This document shows, one piece after another, positions 35,102 through 44,203 of a DNA stretch of 64,000 bases. Each line of letters opens with the position of its first letter. Position 1 is the stretch's first letter. The DNA is from Adiantum capillus-veneris (lineage: Eukaryota > Streptophyta > Polypodiopsida > Polypodiales > Pteridaceae), in NCBI GenBank assembly GCA_014529385.2, contig CM043956.1:91218721-91282720 (forward strand), read 5' to 3'. The translations under genes were made by a program, and so were the position numbers. The notes beneath the pieces are model-generated. The model was not told the origin of the DNA. It saw only the letters and a program-made list of their open reading frames with translations, and did no database searches.

Positions 35102-35641
35102 CTAAACCAAAACATCGAGGTAAAGTTTCACAATCCGAGGAGTATCTGCTAGGTCCTCCTCCTCCATCCACTTCGCATCAAATGCAGGAAAGTTCTTGAA
35201 CTTAACCAAGAACCGCCTTCGAACTTTACCTTTCTTCATATCGTTATGTGCCAAAATCTGTTGAGGAACAAGGATCTCCTCGTTTTCTTCCACTTTGGGT
35301 TGTTCATCAGGCTCCCCATTATCAGGCACATCACCCTTAACAGGTTCCAAGAGACTCACATGCAATGCATTGTGAATCCTCCAAGTATCTGGCAGTTTCA
35401 ATCGGAAGGAGACATCATTTATCTTGTCAGTGATCTGGAAAGGTCCGTAGTATCGCATACTAAGCTTTGGAAAAAGCCTCTCCTTTCCCTTTTTCTTTTG
35501 TAGGCGTGCCTTCTCAAAACGTAAGAGCACCCAATCATCCTCCTTCAATTTCAAGTCGCGACGATGGCGATCCGTTGCCTTTTTCTGTCGTTCTTGAGAC
35601 TCCTGCAAAGTCTCGCGAACCTTGGCAAAAGCCGTATGCAA
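35102..35641 (-). pseudogene. family C integrase C-terminus with chromodomain
   Basis: A 179-codon open frame on the minus strand. Residues ~1-110 are the integrase C-terminal part (KATDRHRRDLKLKEDDWVLL, then FPKLSMRYYGPFQITDKIND and FRLKLPDTWRIHNALHVS). Residues ~125-170 form a chromodomain-like segment: EEILVPQQILAHNDMKKG, then RRFLVKFKNFPAFDAKWMEE. Chromodomains in chromoviruses bind histone marks and steer insertion into heterochromatin. This part has stayed open, but it is disconnected from the catalytic core by stops. Confidence 0.85.
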
Positions 35642-35723
35642 ATCTCGCGAATTTTCATCCGCTTCAAATATCTAATCTTTCGTGCTCAAGAAGGATGGAA
35701 CCTTCGCAGCACTTTCAACAATC

Positions 35724-36993
35724 TCACATGGCGTCTTCCCCGTCGAAGAGTATCGTGTTATTGTAGGCAAATTCCACCAAATGTAAGTTCTTTTCCCATT
35801 GAGTCTTCTGATCCGAGATACAAGACTTCAATAAATCTAAAATCACTGAATTGGCAATCTCAAATTGCTCGTCAGTCTGCAAGTGGAACGATGACGAGAA
35901 CTGCAACTGCGTGCCAATGTTCTCCCAAATTGCCTTCCAAAACAAACTCATAAATCTGGGGTCTTTGTCGGAGACAATCGTCTCAGACGTGCCATGTAAT
36001 CGGAAAATCATCGTGATCATTCTGTGTTCTCGGGAGATAAAAAATGAATCCATTTCAATACTTTTCCAGGGGTGGGTGGATATGGGTAAAGGCTTTAACA
36101 ATCCCTGTGCCTTATGCCTGTCAAAATTAACCTTCTGGCATACTAAGCAACCGCGCACAAACTCTTCCACATGCTTTTTGAGTCTCGGCCCATAGAAGTA
36201 TCTCTCTACCCCCTTCATGGTGGTAGCAATGCCGTGGTGACTGGTAAAAGGTGGACAGTGGCATTCAGTCATAACCTTTTCTCTCAACGGTTGTGTAATG
36301 CACAACATAGTCTTTTTCATCAAGTAGCCTTCCCAAAGGGAGTATCCAGCTACTGTCTCCCCATCCCGTATCCGTGTGAAAATATCTGCAAAATCTGTAT
36401 TTGTGGCATATTGATTGACCATATCCTCGAAGCTCCTATGATGTATCGTGGAAATAGCCAGATCCAACGGCTTCCGAGACAAAGCATCTGCCACCACATT
36501 CTTTTGTCCCTGCTCATGGACAATCTGGAAGTGAAACTGTGACAAGATGTTCGCCCACCGTATCTGCTTTTCCGAAAGCTGCTTCTGTGACAAGAAGTAG
36601 CGCAAACTCTGATGGTCTATAAAAACAGTAAAATCTGCTATGAGTAGGTAGTGCCGCCACTGAGTAAGAGCATGGATCACTGCCAAAAGCTCTCTCATAT
36701 ATCTGTGCTGTCATCTCCGGCCTAGAGAACAATCGGCTCTCGTAAGCAATGACATGGCCTTCTTGCATCAAGACCGCACCCAGACTACAACCACAAGGAT
36801 CACAATATACTTCAAATGACTTTTGCAAGTCCGGCAAAGTCAAAACTGGTCTCGTAGTCAATTTCTCTTCCAATGTCTGAAAGGCAGTCACTTCTGTGGA
36901 TCCCCACGAGAAAGGGACTCCTTTCTGTGTCAAGATTGCAAAGGGGAAGCAACCTCTGCAAACTTTCATATGAACTGCCTGTAGTACGAACAC
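35724..36993 (-). pseudogene. family C RNase H and integrase core, internally deleted
   Basis: From 36993 downward the reading starts with the RNase H domain (FEVYCDPCGCSLGAVLMQEG, AYESRLFS) in one frame and shifts near 36700 into another (MRELLAVIHALTQWRHYL, then VVADALSR). The integrase zinc-binding part follows (HHGIATTMKGVERYFYGPRL, FVRGCLVCQK). The core then jumps from 'SIEMDSFF' to 'SETIVSDKDPRF': roughly 45 residues including the first catalytic aspartate are missing. The second aspartate is kept. The glutamate region reads QTDEQFEIAN in place of the usual QTDGQTERVN. Confidence 0.85.
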
Positions 36994-37117
36994 AGTCCCA
37001 AGAAGCTTCCAACTTCATGGACATTCTTCCAATCGGGCCAATCACGTATAGTCTCTATCTTGGCTGAATCCACTTGCACTCTTGCTGCTGAGACAAAGTG
37101 TCCCAAAAAGTGTATCT

Positions 37118-37679
37118 CTAAAGCAGACGATCTCTGGAGAAAACAATGATATCATGAAAGAAAGTGCCAACAAATAGCCTGTGCTCTTGAAAAATCCTGT
37201 CCATCATCCGGTTAAATTTCGCAGGAGCATTGGTTAAACCAAAAGGCATCACCAAAAAACTCAAATAACCCAAAAGTCGTTCGAAAAGCTGTCTTGTAGA
37301 CGTCTTTCGACACGATTCGGAGTTGATGATATCCACTCTTCAAGTCAATCCTGCTAAAGCACGAGGATCCCTGTAACCTGTCGAGTATATCATCGATCCT
37401 AGGAATCGGAAATCTGTTCTTGATAGTGATTTTGTTGAGAGCTCTATAATCAATGCACATTCTCCAAGATCCGTCTTTCTTCAAATCCAACAGCAGTGGA
37501 GAGCAGTACAATGAAGTACCAGGCTGGACAAGACCCTTTTCCAAGAGGTCTTTCACTTGGTTCATAATCTTTTCAATCTGTACTCGGCTCACACGGTAAG
37601 GTGGCCGGTTCGTTGACGTGCTTCCAGGTATCAAGTCAATGGTCTGATCTTTAGGCCCTCTAAAAAAAGCAATCGGCAT
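37118..37679 (-). pseudogene. family C reverse transcriptase with a catalytic-site substitution
   Basis: RT palm and fingers on the minus strand in two frames. [20 protein letters not shown], '[20 protein letters not shown]' and '[15 protein letters not shown]' are read from 37679. After a frame change near 37230, '[20 protein letters not shown]' and 'GTFFHDIIVFSRD' follow. The active-site motif should be F/Y-x-D-D; here His stands in place of the first Asp. Together with the frameshift this rules out activity. Confidence 0.9.
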
Positions 37680-37734
37680 GAGTGTAGAGAAAAATCTTGG
37701 CGTTCTTTTGTTCAGGTCAAAACATATTCAACCT

Positions 37735-38117
37735 TTATCCATCGTTCAGTTCTCTCCCAAAAGAATGAGTAAAGAAACTGAAGTTCATCAAGTACAATCT
37801 CTGAGCCCTTCGCTTTCTCGGCTTGGTAGTCAACCACGGCGTAGTTCTGGTGGTACCAAGGGATTCCGAGTAGAACGTCACTCGCGTGCCCTGAACACCC
37901 CCGTCATTGCAAACGAAGTTTGCCAATGCTCGGTGTAATGGCAACATCCCATCCGGGTGCTAGTCGAACTACCTCCGCCTGTGGCGTCAGTCTGTCGGGC
38001 GTAATTCCAAATCGAGCCGCCAATTCCAAGTGAAAAGAAGTTGGCCTTGGCTCCTTCAAAAGAGCTTCCTGATCCTTCACTTTGTCCCAAAAAAAGCGAC
38101 AAAGTTTGTACTTTCAT
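37735..38117 (-). pseudogene. family C aspartic protease remnant
   Basis: Frames on the minus strand include FFSLGI and RFGITPDRL, then 'VLLGIPWYHQNYAVVDYQ', which corresponds to the conserved LGxPWL segment at the end of retroelement proteases. The catalytic D-S/T-G triplet is not readable in one frame, and at least two frameshifts are present. Confidence 0.65.
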
Positions 38118-39795
38118 TCATTAGATTCGGTGTAAGTCCCACGCCATGTGGTACCAGTTTTGGTTTTCTATCTTCCTTTTCTGCCACGTTCCTCAGCTGC
38201 TCTCGAACTCTCAGGCCTGTCGTCGTTCTTATCATTCTGTTCTTTTTGTGCCTTTTAGGGCACTTCACGGAGATATGTCCATGTTCCCCGCATCAAAAGT
38301 ACTTCCCCTCTCTGATGAAGCGAGCTTTCTCCTGAGGAGTAAGCTTGGGTCGTGCATCCTTCTTCTCTGGGTTGCTCTTTTTCCTTCTACTTTCATTCCC
38401 AGAAGTCTGTTCGGCTCGTTGTGGCATGGCCTCATCTGTGGGGTAGGTCAGACTGCCAGAGTGAATGGCAAAGCCCCGCTTCGCATGACTCATCAACTCC
38501 TGAATAGAAGGTGACTTCTGTTCCAAGCAGTGATCTCGGATCTCTGTAGGTAGACCCAAGGTAAACCGCTCAATCTGTTCTCTGAACGAGATCTTCTTGA
38601 ATGAAGAGGCGGGTAGAAAAGAGCTCCAGAATCTTTCACAATAAGCATTGATTGTATCTTTCTTGGTCATCCGAAGATGGTTCCAAGCAGCTCATACATC
38701 TCGTTCATATTCTTGCGTCAACCAAGAAGAAATAAAAAGCTCTTTAAATTTCAGCCATTTAACTGGCACAGTCTTGTTTAAAAGAAGAGTGGACCACCAA
38801 GTACGAGCATTCCCCTTAAAGTAAGAGGTAGCTCGGAGTGCTCTGAATAGCGTCCTCCCGTGAAAGCAATGTCAAACTGCTGTATAAAAGACAAAGCCTT
38901 CGAAGCATCTGAGTATCTTGAGAAAGTATCAAACTTGATTGAGTGGCCACCTTCCTTAAACTCTCGGACTTGCTTGCTTTTATCTTCGAGAAAGTCATAC
39001 TGGTTGGCTTTGTAAAAATTCTTCTTGTTCGCATAAAAGTTTCCATCATCGGAATCTTAACTGTCTGTAGACGAGTCCTCAGTAGAACTGTCAGTCTTTG
39101 GGCGAGATTTAGCCTTCTTTGCCTTTCTCTTGCCCTTTCCGAAGCGTTGCTTCTTGCTTCGCTTTTCACCTTTTCTGTCTTCTTCGCTCGAATCCGAGGA
39201 GCTAGAAGAACTGCCAGAAGAAGAAGAAGAAGAAGAACTGGATACTCCCTTAAAATCGAACACGCTTCTTCTGTTTCTTTGCCTTGTCAAAAGTCGACTG
39301 ACGACCCAAATAATCTGGAAAGTCAGTGCTTTTCTTTTGCTTTTTGCCATGCTTTTTGGCTTTCTTCTGTGCGTCAAAAAGCTGAGCAATCCGTGCATCA
39401 ACCACCTCTTCTAGTTCCTTCTTTGAATATTGTTTAGGATCAGAAGGTTTCTTGAAAGCAGATTTCGGGGGTGGTGTAGTGGTTTTTTGCCACTGTGCAT
39501 GCACTTCCTGAAAAGAAGTCTCGCTCATATATTTTGCCAATTTCGGATCCTTCGCAAAACTGAGCATCATCTTTGTTGCATCGCCGATCAATTGACGACG
39601 CTTCATCTCTCTTTGCTCCGCCTGAGTAGGCCGAGGCGGGCCATACTCTCTGTCTGAATCTTCATTGTGATCCCAACCCGCATCTCCAGATGCAGAGGGA
39701 GTCGATTGATCCTTGCGTGAAGCCATAGGTGCCGCGGAAAAAAATTGGGGATCGGATTTCCCGTAGAAGAGAAATTGGCCGTGCTCTGATACCAC
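38077..39795 (-). pseudogene. family C gag, fragmented
   Basis: The N-terminal part begins near 39722 with MASRKDQSTPSASGDAG and a charged region, then KMMLSFAKDPKLAKYMSET. A Ser-rich acidic stretch occurs near 39200. The capsid-type part is at 38293-38670: KKDTINAYCERFWSSFLPAS, 'FREQIERFTLGLP', then a basic tail. The zinc knuckle near 38270 reads CGEHGHISVKC but has lost its first Cys and has a stop beside it. The fragments lie in consistent order between the primer site and the protease. Confidence 0.8.
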
Positions 39796-40343
39796 TGTAA
39801 CAGACTCGGATACTCCAAGTCAAGAATCAATCACGGCAGCACCAAATAACCACTTCAAACAATTCACAGATCACAATAGATTTGCACTGGCTCGGCGGAG
39901 TTCCGTGCCTAGAGATATTGGCCCCAAAGACTGGCGCCCCTTTCGGTATTTCTTTTTGTATTAATCAACCATCAAAGTACAAGAGAGCGGTAAGGGTTTC
40001 ACTCTCAGACTCTGCGTCCAGATGCTCTGAGAAGTGAGGCCCTCACCACTAATTTAAAGATTACAAGGGATGCCCAAAAGCAGAGCCCCAATAGCTTGAA
40101 AGCAAAAGTAGATTCTCTCTCTCTCAATGAGAGTCAGTAAAAAGCAAGTTCTCTTTTTCTCTCTCTTTCTCCCAAATCATAGCAAAAAGCTGAGATTTGC
40201 ATCGCTCTTTTTTTTTTTTCCCCCACCTCCGCGATTTCCGGAAATTAGGGTTTCTGGCAGAAATTAGGGTTTGCAGGAATTTTAGGGTTTTTGGCAGAAA
40301 TTAGGGTTTCTGCTGTCTGTAGCCACGTCATCACTTTGTGACA
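39796..40343 (-). repeat. family C right LTR (5' LTR)
   Basis: 548 bp, TGTAACAGACTCGG...CACTTTGTGACA. It carries the ATTGGCCCCAAAGACTGGCG core (39915 onward) and CT-rich and poly-T stretches that vary relative to the left LTR. Its left edge is one base from the primer site complement. Confidence 0.9.
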
Positions 40344-40991
40344 AGGAACTCTATGAAGACAAAGAAAAATCTGAGTCATCCTCGAAACGAGCACGCTTCA
40401 TGGATCTTTTTGCCACCTCAAAACTTGACTTCTAACCGAGGAAATACACCGATTTCCTCTTCTTCCGTGAGTGCTTCAAGCCTTTCATTATCTGGTTCAT
40501 CTTCTTGTCAAGAGGTGCGAGTATAGCATCCGGTTTTCTACACTCGTCTGTCCTTTCATCTTTCTTCTCGACTTGAGCGGAGAATCAATGGCCTCACGCC
40601 ATCTCGAGTGAATCTCATCCATCGGGTAAGTCTTCAGATGTTTCGCAAATATCGGGTCTCTAGAGTACTTGATCAATCTTTTCACACGTGTCAACTTGCA
40701 GTTGACGTTTGTACTCCATTATGGCAAACTTTCCCACCGAAAATTTGCCAATTCTTCATTCTTTTCTTCAGCTCCGGCGCCGGATTTCAACTTTTCTTTG
40801 CCTTCCCAGTGAGAGGTGTTATCTTTGTCAAATTCTCCGCGAGAACCCATGTGTGCTCTTGGGTTCTTTATGTCTTATGCTCCTTAAGACAGAGCGATGA
40901 AGACGAGAGCGCGCCCTATGCGCGATGGACTAAGGGTGGGAGTAGCTAATGAGTCCGGGTTGGTACAGGAAGATTCTTTGTCAAACAAAAA
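40344..40991 (-). pseudogene. gag fragment of an older family C relative, left of the second B element
   Basis: Minus-strand gag remnant containing KRLIKYSRDPIFAKHLKTYP and DEIHSRWREA, parallel to KMMLSFAKDPKLAKYMS in the neighbouring C element. It directly abuts the C LTR on its left and is cut at 40991 by family B copy 2. It resumes on the far side of that element at 45908. Confidence 0.7.
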
Positions 40992-42133
40992 TGTTAGGTG
41001 CAGCGGAATGAATGTTTGCGCTTTGCTCAAGATGAGTGCTCCGAACTGTGCTCAAGGTTCCTTTTGTTCTTATGGAAGGGAGAGCCTTCCGTTCTTAATG
41101 AGAGAATGCTATGATCACAAACAAAGTGAATGGACACTGTGCGTGCAAGTGTATGAGACTGAGAGATAGAGAGAGAAGAGAGATATGACACTAGAGACGT
41201 TGTAAAACCCTCCTCCGAAGGCCCCACTCTCTATGGCGAGAGCGGTCTACTTATGATTGCACAAATCTCTACAATGCTTGGACTTGCCGAGGATGTCGAC
41301 AACGACGAGACGGGCTGAAATCTGAAAATGCTAAGGGCTGAAATCTGCAAATCTTTATCTGCTGAATTCTGACTCTATGTCGACGACGATGTCGATGGCG
41401 ACGACGACGCACTGAAAACTGATGGTCTTTCCGGGCTGAAATCTGCTACTCTTTAGGGCGGAAGCTTGCTATGACCAAAAACGCTAGGTGCTAGGGTTGG
41501 TATCGGTGAAGATTTGATGCAAAAACGCTAGTTGCGGATCTCCAGAAACGCTAGGTGTTGAAGCTCCAAAAACGCTAGGTATAATGTTTCTGTTGCCGAC
41601 GACAAGGGCTGAAAACGTTGATGTTTGCAGTTTTGCCGGCGATGGAACTTTGCAAAAACGCTAGGGATGAGAGGATCTGCTGGCAATGATGCAAAACGCT
41701 AGGGCTGAGTCTTGCTTGGAGGGAAGTCTACCAAGGGGTCTTGTTTGAGAAGTTGGCTGCTAAGCTTGGCTCCTGTTGCCTCTTCTGCCATTGAGTGCTA
41801 GCTTTGGTTTGCTTATATACAAACTTACTCAATTTGCCCTACCTACTTTCCAACAAAAGTCACTTAAAAATAATAAGTGGAAAATGTTAAAAATAGGGAA
41901 AATAGGCTAAATGCATTGGAAAATTCCCTTGAAGGATTCTGATGGGAATGGTTATGATCATGCTGTGTGCAACCAGAGGATATGCATCTATACTAAGTGT
42001 TTGGGCATGCACGGTCTACGAATAGACTCACAAAAGTGCCAGATCACTTCTAATCTAGACTGACTGGACTGTCTGAATCCTTGTCGTACTGTAGCTTGTC
42101 CACGGACACATAGGGTTGGATGTGTACGTGACC
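40992..42133 (-). repeat. family B copy 2, left LTR (3' LTR)
   Basis: 1142 bp from TGTTAGGTGCAGCG to TGTACGTGACC. A minus-strand TATA sequence (complement GCTTATATAC, 41811-41820) is the promoter candidate. Repeated AAAACGCTAG motifs lie between 41475 and 41705. The last base is C where other LTRs end in A. Confidence 0.9.
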
Positions 42134-42414
42134 TCCCCTCCTTTTCAAAGTGAGGTACTGGTACCGAACTGTATGGTGTCGAGGGAGATCACCAATAGCA
42201 TCCGGAATCCTGGAAGGGACTCTTTGCCGGCCCACTTTGATGTGTGGGTCGTGCGGTACTTGAAATTCATAAAGGTCTGCAACGCTTGCTTCTATGTGCC
42301 GCGCCGAAAGCGACACAAAGTCTTCTGTGGCTCCTTCAATGCTTCAACTTTGTCGAGAGTCATGCTTCTGTCTTCTTCAAGAATCTCCATGGCTGAAAAT
42401 TCCTGAAACCATTT

Positions 42415-42865
42415 TCAACACAAAACCATGAACATACCTATTCCATGTAAAGTGCGTGGAAAAAATCTCGTCTTCCTCAAAGACTGTGCATGCAATGTAG
42501 ATGAACATAGAGACGGAGTGACAAACCGTTCATCAAACACATGCAAACAATGAGATCGAATCTTGTCATTCTGATCTAAAGCAATCAACTGTGGCAATTC
42601 ACAACGGAAATGCCCATGCTTGGTGCTCATACTTTCATGTACTCGTTCTTCAAATGTGTCATGCCAAGGAAGAGACATGGAATGTGACTTCCTTGAATGC
42701 ATACTTTTCATGAAAAATCCGCATACATCCGTGCTCATTCATGAGTGAAACGTGCTCAACGTACAATATGTCATGCCTAGTAAAAGGGATCACATAAAGA
42801 CGCTGACTAAAATACAGGAAACGATCACGAATGAAACACTCGTACAATGCGTGCGTATCAATCAT
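42415..42865 (-). pseudogene. family B copy 2, second ORF, frameshifted
   Basis: The start MIDTHALYECFIRDRFLYFS at 42865 matches copy 1. After about 50 residues the frame shifts, and the continuation (SMSLPWHDTF, KHGHFRCELPQLIA) is read from another frame to 42415. Copy 2 contains a segment after ELPQLIA that copy 1 lacks, so copy 1 carries a deletion. Confidence 0.55.
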
Positions 42866-43745
42866 GCGAACACATAATACTTCTTATGAGGGCTCTTTGG
42901 ACCTAGGCTCGAGAGCCAAGATCGGTTCTTCCTGAATGTTCGAATCATCCCGTGGGGTCCAAAGATCGGTTCTTCGTGATTGATCGAATTTGCGATGAGG
43001 TTAGCTTCACTAGAGAAAGTATCAAGTAACACATCATCCTTGTGAACAATCACATCATCTTCATGCAACTCATCATGCTTGTGAGAAATCACATCTTGAT
43101 CATGCAATTCATCATGCTTGTCATTATCATCCAAATCATCATGCTCATCATTATCATCCAAATCATCATGCTTATCAATATCATTCAAATCATCATGCTT
43201 ATCATCATCATTCAAATCATGATGCTTATCATCATCATTCGAATCATCATGCTTATCAATATCATTCAAATCATCATGCTTATCATCATCATTCAAATCA
43301 TGATGCTTATCATCATCATTCAAATCCTATGTATCATGCTTGGGAGAAGAAGAGACTGAGAGAGTCTCCGTTCCCAAATCTCTTGCATCTGTGCCCGAAC
43401 TTGAGAAAAGAGTCGCCAGAACTCTTTGTTGCGTCGGTTGCTCTGTTCTTGGAATTCTTTGGCTTCCTTTCTTTCTGCTTCTCTTTCTGCGTGTCTGCGT
43501 TCCATTTCTGCCATTCTTTCTGCATTTCTGCGATCCATTTCTTCTTTTCTTTCTGCATTTCTTGCTTCGCGTTCTAACTTCCTTTCCATAAACATCTGGT
43601 TCAAAGCCTCCATAGGAGTTAGTGCAATCCTTGATGTAGATGGGGAAGGGTTAGAAAAACCTCCTGGTGGGGAAAATTCTTCTTCGCCTCTCTCATGCTC
43701 ACCACCTCCAAGCGAAGTATCTATTCCGCTTCGAGTGATGACCAT
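42862..43745 (-). pseudogene. family B copy 2, first ORF with expanded Asp/His repeats, broken
   Basis: MVITRSGIDTSL begins at 43745. A charged coiled-coil region (MERRHAEREAERKEAKEF) runs to about 43400, where a frameshift and then a TAG near 43327 (Gln in copy 1) interrupt it. The frame then reads about nine 9-residue units of the type DKHDDLNDD between 43330 and about 43100, ending YYVFA at 42862. The reading overlaps the second ORF start as ATGA, as in copy 1. Confidence 0.6.
43102..43330 (-). repeat. 27-bp in-frame minisatellite, grouped in 81-bp sets
   Basis: On the plus strand units resemble CATGCTTATCATCATCATT plus CAAATCAT. Variants (DKHDDLNDI, DKHDDSNDD, DKHHDLNDD) alternate in an order that repeats every three units, a higher-order structure. 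Copy 1 has only two or three equivalent units. Expansion by whole codons preserved the frame. Confidence 0.85.
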
Positions 43746-44203
43746 TCTGAAGTCGTGGGTTCTTGTGGTCTTTGGTTCTTAAGTTCACGAGGAACTTGGG
43801 TTCTTGCGGGTCTTGGGTTCTTGGTGTCTTGAGGGTCTTGAGGTTTCTTTCGCTTGCAATCTGTGTTTGAGAAGGATCTTCTCTTCACCCGAGTTCTACT
43901 CTTTTCCGCGGGCGCACCCCTTGGCGGCCTTGCACTCACACCAAGGTTGCTTTTTCCCACCTCACGTCGATTGGCCGGCCGCTAAGTGCACGGTCCACTC
44001 TCAATGAGTGAAAAGAGACACAAGGGGAGGCTGGACAAGCCCTTCTTTCTTGGGATTCTTGTCACTCTTTAAAAACACGATTAGGAATCGACACGCCCAA
44101 GCGAACTTGGGTTCGTGCGACCGCAACAAGCAAAAAAAATTCTTGCGATTCTTGTGGTTCTTTCCTTGAGTGATACAAAACACTACCAAAGCTCTGATAC
44201 CAA

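Larger units (their letters stand above)
34034..40343 (-). mobile_element. family C: decayed chromodomain Ty3/gypsy retrotransposon
   Basis: A 6.3-kb element on the minus strand: left LTR about 34034-34497, polypurine tract, chromodomain, integrase, RNase H, RT, protease, gag, primer site (complement GCTCTGATACCA at 39783-39794), right LTR 39796-40343. The domain order is that of Ty3/gypsy, and the chromodomain marks the chromovirus branch. The left LTR lacks about 100 bp at its outer end, so no target duplication can be read. All coding parts contain stops, frameshifts or deletions. Confidence 0.9.

Noticed and set aside
39057-39401. Ser-rich acidic frames around 39060-39437 considered as a separate protein
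   Set aside because: They lie inside the minus-strand family C gag and fit its low-complexity hinge.
43042-43359. A plus-strand frame rich in Ile and Met that looks like a membrane protein
   Set aside because: It is the antisense of the Asp/His repeat in family B, whose minus-strand reading is shared by both copies.
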